Shown one piece after another: positions 45,727-57,415 of a stretch of DNA of 64,000 nucleotides (position 1 is its first letter; every line of letters starts with the position of its first letter). The translations under genes and the position numbers were made by a program. Below the pieces are notes generated by a model that saw nothing but the letters and a program-made list of their open reading frames with translations, made no database searches and was not told the DNA's origin. The DNA lies in contig JBBPFI010000001.1 in NCBI GenBank assembly GCA_037974965.1, positions 930,001-994,000 on the forward strand, written 5' to 3'. The DNA is from Dacryopinax spathularia. Lineage: Eukaryota > Basidiomycota > Dacrymycetes > Dacrymycetales > Dacrymycetaceae.

Positions 45727-48352
45727 ATGCCCGCTGGGACAGCAGTGATGGAAACGTTCAAGAGTACGTCTTTACTTCATTCTTACTGCCTCTCTCTCCT
45801 CTTGCTTTCTCTGCTCGCCAGCTCATGCATGAACCTTTCACAGACCTCATCCGCCACGGCAAGCATGGCAAGGAACAGCCTCGCGCTGGCGATCGATCCT
45901 CGGCTTCTCCTCAGACGGCTTCTGGTACGCATGTTTGCGCGCATATGCTCTGCTTAACAAGGCTGACCGCCTTCCAGCACACGCGCAGGGTACGTCATCG
46001 ACCTCAGCGAGGGAGCAACAACGCCGTGCAGAGCGGGAGATGGAACGTCAGGCTCAGCAAGACGCTCATCAGCGCGAGGCCCACGGTCAAAAAGACAACC
46101 GCTACGGCCAGACTGCCGAGGAGATTGTACGAGAAGAGCGCGAGGCAAAGAACAAGATGCCCGTGTACAAAGGTCTTGAGCGCTTCAAGTTGCTCGACAA
46201 GATGGGAGAGTGAGTCGCTCGTGGCCAGGAGCTACTGGCTTTGAATGCGCTGAATATATGCTGACGAATTGCTTGTTTTTTGCGTCCTTCCTATTCCACT
46301 TCCTTGCTTTCCTCCTTGCCTGCCCTCCCCCATCTTTCCTTTTCATTTGCAGTGGTGCCTTCTCAAACGTCTACAAAGCAGTCGATCTGACCAGCGGCCA
46401 AAGAGTGGCCGTGAAGGTCGTTCGGAAATACGAGCTAAATTCCACGCAGGCAAGTCCTGTTCCAAATCCTCCTTTCCCCTTTTTCTTCTGCATCATTTTG
46501 GATGCATTTCTGCTCTATTCGTTTGCCCCTCTTTTCCCGCCCTTTAGGAACACTAGCTGATGGTCGGCGCGCGTGGCCCTCCTCTCTTTCTCGGCATATA
46601 TTGCACACTGCAGGATCAGGCAAAGCATCTTAATCCCCAATTCAAAAAGCGGCCGCGCGTGACCGAGGTGAGGATCAGTTTCTCGTAATTGTTTCTGTTT
46701 CGCCTTCGTCTCGCCGAGCAGCCTATTTACCACTCTTTTCTTTTCTCTGACTCCGTACTGACTAAGTGAACAGCGCGCCAACATCCTCAAAGAAGTGCAG
46801 ATCATGCGCGGTATCTCGCATCCCAGCATTGTGAAACTCATATCGTTCTCCGAATCTGACGAGCACTACTTCCTTGTCCTAGAACGTAAGTGGCTCTTCA
46901 TAGGAACCTCTCCCCACTGGCTCACGATGGTACACAGTTATGGAAGGCGGAGAGCTTTTCCATCAGATGTAAGAACGCCATGACGTCATTCCAGCTTTGG
47001 TCGCTGACAGAGCGCCGCAGTGTCAAGTTGACATACTTCAGCGAGAACCTGTCACGTCATGTCATCCTGCAGGTAGCGCATGGGATCCGGTACTTGCACG
47101 AAGAGCGCGGCGTCGTTCACCGGTTAGTTTCATTCTGAGTACGCCATCTGAAGTCGCTGATCTGGTTTTTCTCAATAGCGACATCAAACCTGAAAATCTC
47201 CTCTTTGACCGAATCCCCATCATCCCATCAAAGCATCCTATTCACCGCCCGTACGACGAGGAGAAGGAGGATGAGGGTGAATTCATCCCTGGCGTCGGCG
47301 GCGGTGGAATTGGCCGTGTGAAGATCGCAGACTTCGGTCTTTCCAAGGTGGTGTGGAATGAAGAAACCATGACGCCATGCGGTACCGTCGGCTACACCGC
47401 CCCGGAGATCGTCAAAGATGAGCGATACAGCAAAAGCGTCGACATGTGGGCACTAGGATGCGTTCTTTACACGCTTCTTTGTGGTTTCCCTCCTTTCTAT
47501 GACGAAAGTATCAACGTTCTCACTGAAAAGGTCGCCCGGGGTTACTACACATTCCTGAGCCCTTGGTGGGATGATATCAGCGCATCTGGTCGGCCACTTA
47601 TACTTTGGATCGGTAGACAGAGAAGCTGATTATGCTCTTTAGCCAAAGACCTTATCACCCATCTTCTCTGCGTAGACCCTGCTCAGCGATACACGATCGA
47701 TGAGTTCTTGGCACACCCATGGTGCAATGAAGCTCCAGCACCTATGCCGGCACCTACTCCTGATACCTTAGCACCGCCTACCCGCAGCAACATGCCTATC
47801 GATTCACCGCTTCTCATGGAGGTGCGTGGTCGTGGTGGGCGCGAGGGCCGTTCGCCTGGTCTGGCTACGCTCAAGGAAGCATTCGACGTCACATACGCTG
47901 TTCACCGCATGGAGGAGGAAGGTGCACGCAGGCGTGCATACAATGGCCCCGGCGGTGCAGGCGTGCGTGGCTTCTTGGGTGGCCTCAACGAAGACGACGA
48001 AAATGAAGTGGAAAACGATGCTGCTGTCGTCGATAACGCCCGCCAGAAACAACAGGCTTCTGTTCGCCAGCAACCAGCACAGCAACCACAACAGCAACAG
48101 CGTCACTACGCCGCTGGTGGTGCCGATCGCCGTCAAGCCGAGGCAGCTTTGTACGATGGTCGTGCTGGCCAGCGCGATCGGGGCGGCAACAGGCGGCGCC
48201 AGAACAATACCGGCAACAACTTCGAGCTCGACATGAACAATGCCACTCTATTGGGTCGCAGGCACAAAAAGACCGAGCCAAGCCCACTAGGCAAAGCTCC
48301 AATTGTGGCCGTTGAGGATGCAGACGCTCCTGGAAGCCCCATGCACCTATAG
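45727..48352 (+). CDS. RCK2: CAMK-family kinase Rck2/Srk1 (Hog1/Sty1 MAPK-activated)
   Basis: Stress kinase that acts under the Hog1/Sty1 MAP kinase and slows translation and cell-cycle entry. It starts MPAGTAVMETFK and, after an intron, NLIRHGKHGKEQPRAGDRSS. Catalytic parts: GAFSNVYKAVD, VAVKVVRKYEL (VAIK Lys), the family insert before helix C (KHLNPQFKKRPRVTE), HRDIKPENLLFD, a 35-residue insert ending in GVGGGGIGRVKIADFGLSK (as in yeast Rck2), PCGTVGYTAPEIVKDERYSK, GFPPFYDE and WWDDIS. The tail has AHPWC, then a Pro/Gln-rich region with basic GGNRRRQNNT. Many introns are needed; those in the first half are 100-165 nt, longer than elsewhere in the window. Stop at 48350-48352. About 560 residues. 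Confidence 0.9.
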
Positions 48353-48835
48353 CATGCCGTACATTAACAACTTTGCCTCCCCGCGCTACCCTTTATCATT
48401 CATGTCTCTCACTACACAGCATCCCCATCCTCCCGCAAGTCTACAAATCACCCTCTCCCATGTATCGGATATACTTTTCGCGTTTCCGCCACGACCACCT
48501 ACCACCGCTCCTACTCCCCTTTTCCATGTGTGTAGACACGAATTTCGCTTCGGACCCCGCCAGTGATAGTTGTACTGTTACATAGCATGTCGTTTGTTGT
48601 ACAAATTCATGCTACGTCCTATGCCTCGGTCTAAATTTAACAATATATGCAATCACATTACATCGCCGGCCCAGATCCCAATCCTGATGGAACTGTATGC
48701 GACATCTGAGGTACGAAGAAGACACAAGAGAGCCGCCGGAACGCCGAAGCGCAATTTCCCGGCCGAGACCCTTGGTCGGCATTCCTCGTTGTCAGTGACC
48801 GCCCACACTCGAACATTGCCTGTTCTCTTTCCCAC
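48353..48835. other. Intergenic, no gene seen
   Basis: Between RCK2 and MDM10, both on the plus strand. It contains the RCK2 3' region and MDM10 promoter, with only short open frames. Confidence 0.45.
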
Positions 48836-50293
48836 ATGTATCCATTTGCAACGTACGTCTTACGAAAATACCATGAATTGACAGGATGGAGCGAGGATTT
48901 CTACTCAAAACTAACAAGATCCTCTTCCGGTGAGCCACTACCTCCACCAACCAGCCGACTGCGGCTCATGTATGCTAGCGATCCTCGACTTTGACGTCCC
49001 CCACGGGGTCAACTTTGCAATCTCCAAATCACCCACACCGCTCTTCAAGACCACATATACCCTCCAGGCACTACCGACGCTGCATGGCTCGTTAGGCTAT
49101 ATATTCACCTCATGTCCGCTGGACGTGGGCGGTTCGCATACAGTGCCGTTTGAGGAACTGTTGGGGAGGTTCAAGATCTATGGACCGCCGAAGAGACCGG
49201 AGGGAAAGGAGGAGGTGTATCTCGCTGGTGAGAGAGTGGACACAAGAGGTACGTGCCTTAAATATCAACCCGTTTCGGCACTCACGTCGGTGTGCAGATT
49301 ACATCCTCTATGGGCGCATGTATGTACCCGCACAACGAGTTGAAGCACTCTACTCCGTTCGCATATCCCCTACACTTCAAGGTACGATAGCAGCCATCTC
49401 CGAACCAGGCCGATTCGGCTCCCGACCACGGAAATACGGTGCCCCAACCACCCGTTCAAACCTCATGTTCGGCCTGGAACATGACATCGGCCGCTGGTGC
49501 ACCGAGTATTCGTATAGTGCAGAGGACGGGATGTGGGGCGCGAAGGTGCTGCATCATTTTGGGCGTATGGCGGATGAGGCTGGCGCGGAGAAGAGGGTGC
49601 TCGTGGAGGGGGAGAAGAGGGTTGATGAGGAGGATCCGATGCCGGGCGGGTTGAGGGGACGGTTCTCGGCTGGGGCTGAGGTGTACTTTAGTGCGAAGGA
49701 GAAGAGTGCAGGAGGTGAGCATACATGCAACCTATTATCTGGAACTTTGCATGACCTTTGGACTTGCAGTATCAACTGGAGTCCGGTTCACCACGTTACC
49801 AGATGCGACACCACCCTCGGTCAGCCAGGTCCACCCACCCGTGTTGACCTCCACCACCCAACCACCAACAACGATAACCGCGACCTTCAACCCGATCATG
49901 GGCCAGTTCTCGGGCGCTTACGCTGCACGAGTTTCGAGGGATATCACACTCTGCTCGCGATACGACTTCAACATGTACAGTTACGAGAGCGACTGGACGA
50001 TGGGCGCCGAGTGGTGGATGCGGCGGAGCAAGGTCCGGCCATCACCTTTAACGCACGCCTCGTTGGAGGAGCCAGTACTTACGCTCCCCACCCCGCCAGT
50101 GGAAATGGAAGAAGATGAGGTTCAGGGAGTGGTCAAAGCCCGTATAGGGACGGACGCGAACGTCTCCCTCATGTGGGAAGGCCGGCTCCGGAACACGCTC
50201 ATCTCCCTCGGTGTTCTCTCAAACCTCGCCAGCCCCGCAAAGCCAATAGTGAACATCGGGATCGAGCTTGCGTATTTCTCTTCGGATCAGTAG
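48836..50293 (+). CDS. MDM10: Mitochondrial outer-membrane beta-barrel Mdm10 (ERMES)
   Basis: Beta-barrel that joins the ER-mitochondria tether ERMES and also the SAM assembly complex. The true N-terminus is MYPFATYVLRKYHELTGWSE followed by DFYSKLTRSSS, which matches the family start (TGWSEDN-like). After a 49-nt intron (48930-48978) comes AILDFDVPHGVNFAISKSPT, then strands such as GSLGYIFTSCPLDV, DYILYGRMYVPAQRVEALYS and GIGLEHDIG-like GLEHDIGRWCTEYSY. The later part has GQFSGAYAARVSRDITLCSR, YDFNMYSYESDWTMGAEWW and LMWEGRLRNTLISLGV, all Mdm10 hallmarks. Two more introns lie near 49250-49298 and 49712-49768. Stop TAG is at 50291-50293. About 440 residues, in the family range. Confidence 0.87.
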
Positions 50294-50566
50294 TCAGTAG
50301 TTGATGTGTCATTTCATTTCCATTTGGGTATATAGATCGAGGATTCCACAAGATGAGAAACGCGGAGAGGACAGGGGAGAGGCTATTTCTACAGACAGGA
50401 AGGTACAATGCCCAGCGCGAGGGGCGGGCTAGATTACAGTTTGAACAACAGAGTAAGCGCGTACAATCACCACCAACCCTGAACATTGGCCAGAGGCAGA
50501 GGCTATCCAGCAGACAAATTACAGTTATTTCAAGAATGATGACCCGCAGGCAAGAACTAGGCGACC

Positions 50567-52241
50567 TCATGAATCGGTCTTGCCTTCCTTGGTGTCGTTG
50601 CTACCGCTTCCGTCCGTCTTTCCATTCGCTTCAACTTGCCCGGCTGGCCTAGCTGGTCTTGCACCAAGACCACGGGCGAGGCGGGTGATCGCATCCGCCG
50701 TGATCACGGGCCGGGCATGTTTCTTCGGCAGAGTGATAGGGGTGTCGCCCAGATCGCCTCTGTAGCCGTTCCTCCCTCCGGCTGCATAGGGATGAACCTG
50801 AGAGTGAGGATGAGAGTGCGCGTGGTGGGTGCCGTTCATCCCTTGGGAGGAGAGGCGGGTGTTGTAAGGCGAGGAAGAGGGTCTTGTGGGTGGAGCTCCG
50901 TTCGAGGGGATGGGGCTTGGGACTGGGCGAATGCGGTTTGCAGCTGGTCCAGCAGGGATGGCAGGAGGTTTGACTTCTACCGGAGCTGGAGCGGTTGGAG
51001 GAGAGGCAGCTGGCGGAGCTGGGGCTGGAGCTGGAGCTGGTGGAGCGGCGGCGGTCACGACTGGCTCTCCGGTCTCCGCTTGCCGCTGAGCAGGTGTACG
51101 GTATGTCGAGTTGCTCGTGGCGATGGACCCTGCCAGCGCTGAGAGGAGCTGCATAGCCCCCTCTCCCCTCGACTCCGGAATGACAGACCGCCAATCTGCC
51201 TTCGGGGTCGAGACTCCTTCTTCCTTCCCCTTCGCCTCCTTCTCTTTGCCCTTCGCGTCCGCTCCCAGGGAGAGTTTCGCCACCGAATCTTCGAGCCCGC
51301 TTGCAGCCCGAGGATGCTCGTCCCTCGGCGTAGCTAGTGGTGTACTAGCTGGGCTGGAAGCTGCGTTCTCAGCTGCCTTCGCTGCAAGTTGCTTGTTCTT
51401 CTTCCCTGCGCCGCGTTTGCGTCTCTCCCTTAGCGGGCCTGATGGAGGTGCGGTAGCAACAGGCGTAGGCTCTTCATCTTCTCCTGTCGGAGCTGTTCCG
51501 TCTGTATAACGTCTGTCAACCTTCCGCGCTAAGGGAGGAAGACAGGCACGTACCTTTGCTTGCTTCCCCATCAGCACTGGGCGTTAAAGCAGGCGTCATC
51601 CAGTCGTCCAGATCCGGCAGGGAATCATCGTCTGTCTCGTCGGCCCAGCTAAGTCTGGGAGTAGGGGAGACACTTCGAGTGCTAGTACTCGAATCCTTGT
51701 TATTAGAGAGGGCTAGAGCGCTGGCTGGGCGGTCTGATTCCGTGTTGCTGGAGAATGTTGGTCGGTCGGGTGGGGCGGACTGGGGGATGGCCTTCTCCGC
51801 AGTCGGCGCCGAAGCATCGGAAGAGTTGGCTATGGGTGCTGTCGGTAACGGAGGCGCAGGTGCGGCAGAAGTGCCGACAGTGAGGCTCGCAAGCTTCTTC
51901 GAGTACGATCCTCGCCTCCCATTTCCATTACCGGGTTTGGGAGGTAATGACGCCCCTTTGATGGCCAACGCGTTCTTCGGGTTTCCCTCCGCCTTCGGTG
52001 TAGTCGGCGATTCCCCTCCATTCCCATTCCCAGCTCCGTCAACCCTTGCTCCGATTCGGCTCAGCAGACTCGGAGCTCCTCCATCGGTCCCGCTATTCGA
52101 GCTGTCTGACGCGGTCCCATGTCCCCTCGCACCGCGTCTCCCTCTCTGCCCTGCTCGTCCCCGACCTCCTGAAGCGTGTGTTGCGGTTATCTTTGGTGGT
52201 GCATCGGGCAACGGGGCGTGGACGGCTGTTGGGGGAGCCAT
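50567..52241 (-). CDS. Low-complexity protein of unknown function
   Basis: I do not recognise this protein of about 540 residues. It starts MAPPTAVHAPLPDAPPKITA, soon followed by an RGG-like patch (GGRGRAGQRGRRGARG). One intron (about 51500-51552) joins DGEASK to DGTAPTGEDEEPTP in frame. The best-ordered patch is RLSWADETDDDSLPDLDDWM, an acidic motif with two Trp. The rest is Ala/Pro/Ser-rich with Lys/Glu patches (KGKEKEAKGKEEG) and a His-rich tail (HHAHSHPHSQVH). The mix of RGG and acidic Trp motifs hints at an RNA- or translation-related role, but this is a guess. It diverges from the SmG gene with 406 bp between the ATGs. Confidence 0.65.
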
Positions 52242-52647
52242 CCGAGCCTCGTGTCTCGTGTCGCGCGCTCGTGTGCAACAAGTACGATAGCCAGTAGCCA
52301 AGCAAACTGCACGCAGCAAAGTCAAAGTTAATCCAAGTAATACCCTCGTTATATATTCGCTGTCAGTGTTGTATATGTTGTCGCTGTCGTTGTGTGTGGG
52401 AAGGCTTGCGTCTGTGTATCTCCGTGTTTCCCGTCCGCCGAACGGTCGCCGCGGCAATCAGCCGACCGATCAGCGACAACCTCAACGGGATCAGAACCCC
52501 TAGACTCTGCCTCCGGGTTTTCACCGTCCACAGCCACTTTTGGCGACAACGACCCTGACTGACTCTTGCTCACCGTCGAGGCGCGCAATAGTCACCACCA
52601 CCGGCCGTCAACAAAGCACACGACCACACCAAACAAAAGACAAAACC
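52242..52647. promoter_or_regulatory. Divergent promoter of the low-complexity gene and SmG
   Basis: This 406-bp stretch separates two divergent ATGs. No clear TATA box is seen and no coding frame is supported. Confidence 0.45.
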
Positions 52648-52996
52648 ATGTCACGAGCATCCCAGCCAGAACTCAAAAAGGTGCGTCGATTCCTCAAGCA
52701 AGGCAAGAAGGACAAAACGCCTGACGAAGGGTTCCCTTACCAGTTCATGGACAAGCGCCTGTTTGTCCACCTCCAGGGAGGGAGGAAGGTCTCCGGCGTG
52801 TTGAGAGGTTACGATATTTTCCTCAATCTGGTCATTGATGACGCAGTGGAGGAGACGAGGCCGGCAGAGAAGAAGCAGATTGGGCAGGTGGTACGTCGCT
52901 TGCCGGTTGAAGATATGACATGTATGCTTACCTTGAGATCAGGTCATCCGTGGCAACAGCGTGACGAGTATGGAGTCCTTAGAAGCGACAAGATAG
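52648..52996 (+). CDS. SMX2: Spliceosomal core protein SmG
   Basis: Subunit of the seven-member Sm ring on U1, U2, U4 and U5 snRNAs. The 77-residue product starts MSRASQPELKKFMDKRLFVH and shows the Sm1 motif LQGGRKVSGVLRGYDIFLNL, VIDDAVEE, and the Sm2 motif GQVVIRGNSVTSMESLE. Two introns must be removed (about 52681-52746, which otherwise reads through in frame, and 52891-52942). Stop TAG is at 52994-52996. SmG is told from Lsm7 by MDK near the start and the short C-terminus. The first intron is in frame and open, so an unspliced form would insert 22 residues. Confidence 0.9.
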
Positions 52997-53281
52997 TCGG
53001 TCGCTACGGGGCATGTTTCTGAGCTGGATGCGGGCTATTGATGTAGTTCTTGTATGCACCTCGTTTTGCCCAACTGTGTTTACCCATGCTCAACCTTCAC
53101 GTCGCCAGAATGTATGCCTTGTCATGTATAATGTATAAGGCAGTGATACGGCTGGCTGTGTTCTTGTCTGAAGCGAGCGTGCTTTTTCGGTCAACTCAAG
53201 AACCGTTTGATTCACGTCTACTATCAACACAAGGTATTGTACGCGCTATGCCCAACCACGACATTCTCCCACCACGTCCAC

Positions 53282-54767
53282 TTAGTTGGTGGTGGCGTCA
53301 GTGTAAGACGTCGTCGCGAACCCAACCTGGTTGTTGGTCGAGTCGAACACGGAGTAGAACCTCTCCAAGAAGACGTAACCATTGATGAAGTCCAGGCCGG
53401 TCCCCTGGTCCTCGCCCGTCGAGGCGACAACAAGGTAGATCGAGTCTGCATTGCCGCCAATGAGGGTGTTCAGGTCCCTAGGCCAGATCTGGGCGTTCGC
53501 CGTGAGCTCAAACTCCGTCCCGCCGATGCTGAAGTACAGGCTCTGCAGGTCGCTCTCGGAGCCGACGGTCAGGAGACCGGTCGTCTCATCGAGTGTTGCG
53601 CCGGTGGCGGAGACGTAGCTGTCGTAGGCGTTCTCGGGCAGGTAGAGCAGGGTGGTGCCGGTGTCGACGATACCAGCGGTGGTCGTCATGATCGTCTCGC
53701 TGCCGAGGGCGATGGACTGGTCAATGCCCCAGTAGTACGAGGCAGGCTCGGTGGTGGTGATGGGCACGCTTTGGGTCAGGTGAGCTGGCAATCCGGAAAA
53801 TTGGATTTCGATGAAAAGGAGCTTACTAGGTGATCGCAGAGGTGGTCTTGGTGGTGTCGACACCGCCGAAGGTCAGCTCGCCATTGACCTGGGCCTCAGA
53901 GGTGCCCGAAGGAGGCTGGAAGTCTGCGACTACTGTCAATCCCTGATCTGCCTTCCACCGGCGGAACACGTACAGATGCCGACGACCTTCTCGGTGATTG
54001 TGCCCTGCGTGTACAGGTTGTCCGTAACGGTTGGCACCTCAGTGACGCCGCTGACAGTGCCCTCCGTCAGATCGGTAGGCCCGATCCCAACGATCCCATC
54101 AACACCTTCGAATCCCTCCGAACGGGAGGCAACACCAATGCTTTGCTTGGTGATCGTCAGCCCGGTGCCGAGAGTAACGGTGTCGGTGTACTCGGTGCCC
54201 GAGAACTCGCCGGAGCCGTAGGAGACTTCGACAGCCTTGCGGGTGTCCGTGCTGGTGCTGGTGGCCTTGTACTGGAGGAAGAAGGTTCAGCCAATGATCG
54301 CACGATGAACGATGAGATATGATCACCTTCTTGTCAGCGCCGACCCAGGTGTTGGAAGAGCCGGTGTCGACAATGAGGTCGTCTGAGCTGGGTAAGTCTT
54401 CGTCGGATCGCCGATGCATTCCATGACTTACAAGTGGTGGCAGGGCTGCCGACGCCGACAGACAAACTGTAGTATGTCTACGGATCCCCTTAGCCATGGA
54501 ACAAGATTCCCAGAGGAAGGATCATACCACAGAGTTGGTGGCAGCAGCGGACGCAGCCCTCTTGGCGGCCGACGCCTTAGCGGCACCCTTTGCCTTGAAA
54601 GAAGCAAGGCGAGCACGGTCGTGCTCAAGGACCTTGTACCCGCTCTCGACCTGGATGTTGTGCCTTTCAAGGGTGGCCTTGACCTGGTTGTTCTCAATAA
54701 CCGTCGGCGCGGCAAACGCAGCCGAAGCGAGCACGAAGAGGGAGACGAGAGTGCGACCGGGAGCCAT
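53282..54767 (-). CDS. Secreted pepsin-like aspartic protease
   Basis: Extracellular A1-family peptidase of the polyporopepsin type. Residues 1-19 (MAPGRTLVSLFVLASAAFA) are a signal peptide. A propeptide rich in Lys, Ala and Arg follows, ending near AKRAASAAATNSVV. The mature enzyme has both catalytic loops: IVDTGSSNTWVGA and GIVDTGTTLLYLP. Other family segments are VEVSYGSGEFSGTEYTDTV (the flap), GVDGIVGIGPTDL and NTLIGGNADSIYLV near the second lobe. Several short introns are needed, including one near 53911-53950 with donor GTACGT that joins VVGI to VADFQPPSGTS. Stop TAA at 53282-53284. No Cys pair near the tail is seen, which fits basidiomycete members. A strong TATA box precedes the start. 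Confidence 0.88.
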
Positions 54768-56344
54768 GGCTGAGCAGCAGCGCAAGAGCGAGTTTTGCAG
54801 CAGGTGCGCTGACGAAAGGTCCTCCTTTGAACGGCTTGTATTTATACGGCTCAACAGGTCGATCGTACGTTCTAGTCCAATCCTCTCGCCATACGTCGTC
54901 ATTATACCGGCTACATTGTCCATGCTACCTTATCGTATGCTGAACACCGAGGGGGAAGGCGAAGAGGGGTAAACCCGTCGATATCAGGCGCGCGGGGCAC
55001 ACGACCCATACTCGGACAAGCGACGCTGGCGGTCGAGCACAAGACATTCGAGCTGCTCGACACAAACCATTTGCGGCGGCTAAACGGGAGAGCGTCTGCA
55101 CCTTGCGACTTTGGTGACACTGGCCGTAGGTCTCTTCAGTTTGTTCCGCGGCCCCCTTCAAGGAACTGACAGCTCGTCGAGTGCACTGGACCAGCTCACA
55201 CGACCGTCTATGCGTACAAGGCAGCCTGGAGTGGGCAACACAAGGCAACAGGCGCTTTGAAAAACCGGTCATCCTGAGTCCTAGCTTCTTAGCGGCGTGA
55301 TCCGTTCAACATTGAGGGCGACGCACGACCTGAATCCCGCCTGGACAAGGGTTCTTCCAGAAGCAGCCATCCGGCTGTAGTACTAGTTCGCTGACGTCGT
55401 TTAGGGACATAGATCCGCGATGAAGCCTAGATTCATCGAGCGACCAGCATGCTAGCCAAGCCTTATCTCCACATTGTTGGTAGACGTCGTTCGATGCACG
55501 GCCTGGATGCCAACAACACTGAGCCCGAGCTTACCCGAGCTTCCTAGGAGATGCTCGCGGCTGAACTTTGACGAGGCACCTAGAACTTTCTTTGCAATGA
55601 AGTGCGGGGTTTGTCGTCATTCTTTCAACATCAACTTTTCGTAAATTAGGCTGTCCGATCTTGGCTGGTAGACTCGCCTCGACTCTTGCTGCCAGCTCGC
55701 GTACCTTCGTCAATAAGATGGAAGCGTCGTTTACAGTTGGTTCTTACAGAGCTTCGGTCAGGAATGAGCTGGAGTTCTCTGCGGCGGATTTGTAATCGAA
55801 ACGTACGCCAGCGTTCTTGTACGTGTTGAGCACGAGTGCCAGCAGCCAGCAACGGCAAGGGCCAATGTGAAGGCCTCGCTAGCACCGCTGACCCACGTGC
55901 GTTGCTAATAGTCATATTAATGGAACATCATCGGAACTTATTCTCCATACGTTCTTCTTTCCTAGTCATGCGAGGTATGAAGAGATGACAGTAGAAAGAA
56001 GGCAGATCGTAGATCGTGGCGCCATTCCTCCGTCCAGCAACTACGTCGACATGGGCAGGTCTTGCTGCGCAAGTGCATGCCGCGGAACAAGTAGGCGGAG
56101 GGCATATGTTCGGCGCCTGCGCAGCGTGGCTGGGTTTAGTCGATGTCGAGCTGGGTGATGGTTGTGGCTCTTTGGCCGTTGAACTCTCCCGATTCAGTGC
56201 GACTTTCTCGCCATTTGAAGACGCATTCCTCAGGCTCCTCTGGCGGCGTCCCCGTAAGGCGTGTTGACCGTCGCAAATGCAGTCTAAAAGTAGACGGCTG
56301 AGGTTCCATATCCTCGCGGACCTTATCAATGCAGGTCGAGAGCT
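54768..56344. other. 1.58-kb stretch, possible unrecognised coding piece
   Basis: Upstream of the protease and downstream of the Swsap1-like gene. Most of it has no supported gene. On the minus strand between about 55540 and 55880 two open pieces, LNTYKNAGVRFDYKSAAENS and KVRELAARVEASLPAKIGQP, look protein-like in composition and are separated by a stretch with GTAAGA...GAAG borders. I could not extend them to a full gene. Confidence 0.3.
54839..54846 (-). promoter_or_regulatory. TATA box of the aspartic protease
   Basis: TATAAATA on the minus strand lies 72-79 bp upstream of the protease ATG at 54767. This is a near-perfect TATA box and suggests a strong, regulated promoter. Confidence 0.55.
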
Positions 56345-57320
56345 CTATAAATAGTTCATAATGTGATGATCAACTTGTTGGGCAGGGTCAAGGCATGGAC
56401 TCGGCGTACCCTTGTCAACCTCACCAATCCAATCGAAATACCTGGCGATCACAGGAAGGACTTGCTCCATCATATTACGCCTAGGCTCAATATCTGGAAT
56501 AATCCCGTCGCTCGAAGGTGCCGAGGCAATGTTTGAGGCTTCCTTCGGCTTTGGTGTTCTGTCTACGACCGGCAGTCGCAGGTCTCTCAGTTTGCCGTCT
56601 ACGAGAGCTAGTTTCGTGTGTCCACCCCTGTTTGGTACACTTCAGCTATACATGACCTGGACAGCATGATAGACGCGGTCACCCTTGTCTCATAGCGGTC
56701 AAGTAGCGAGCAGCATCAAGGCTTGTGGCCATTAGCTCAAGGTAGTTGGATAGGATATGACTACTATGGTAGGGCCACAGTCATTTTGATGTACTCACGT
56801 AGAGTGACATGACAGTTATTACCTTGGTTGAAGCGAGTCACTCGTAAACCAGATGCTGAGATCGTGCAGGATAATTAGGCTTGGTATTATGTCCAACACC
56901 ACTTTGGCAGGTGCGCCCGGTAGACGGGTATTGGGCAGAGATGAGGGACGGAGCAGAGACAGGGTCAGTTTGAGATGAGCAGGAGTGCTTGCATAGCTGG
57001 AGAACCATCTATCAGATCGCACGCCGAGTACCGCCTAGAACGTTTTGGGCAAACAAGATGTCGACATGAGAGAGCAAGTCTGCCCATCGGCCTTTCAGCG
57101 CATTGTGGTTGAGCCAAGCGTCATCATGAGCCTTCAGTTTCCTCTCGAACGCGTCCCGACTCCGCGCCGTCACGATGACCACCTTTCGCTTCACCTCGGG
57201 AACGACATCAGGCGAAGATAGATGGTCAAGAGCTACATGTATAGGGAGCGAGGGTGACAACAGACCAGTGAGCAGAAGTGTGAGGTAGGGAGGTAACTGA
57301 GGGTACGGAAGCGAGGACAT
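56345..57320 (-). CDS. Unrecognised protein, possible RecA-like Swsap1/Shu-type factor
   Basis: About 270 residues in four exons, all joined in frame. It starts MSSLPYPQLPPYLTLLLTGL. A first beta-like segment KRKVVIVTARSRDAFERKL is followed by WADLLSHVDILWFSSYASTP and AHLKLTLSLLRP, then KVVLDIIPSLIILHDLSIWF and HILSNYLELMATSLDAARYL, and late TKLALVDGKLRDLRLPVVD and EQVLPVIARYFDWIGEVDK. The order (strand with basic residues; helix; hydrophobic PSLIILHDLS strand; helix with YLELM) resembles the RecA-like core of SWSAP1, the recombination cofactor. No Walker A loop is visible. The similarity is by pattern only, so the function is unsure. Introns: about 57011-57056, 56766-56822 and 56641-56683. 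TAF9 starts upstream on the same strand. Confidence 0.6.
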
Positions 57321-57415
57321 GGTCGTCGGGACAACGCGTCGAGGCAGGGCCTGTCCTCAGATCGGCGGAGCAAACTAATAATACAGGTACTAGTCTACAA
57401 CATACATCACGACAA

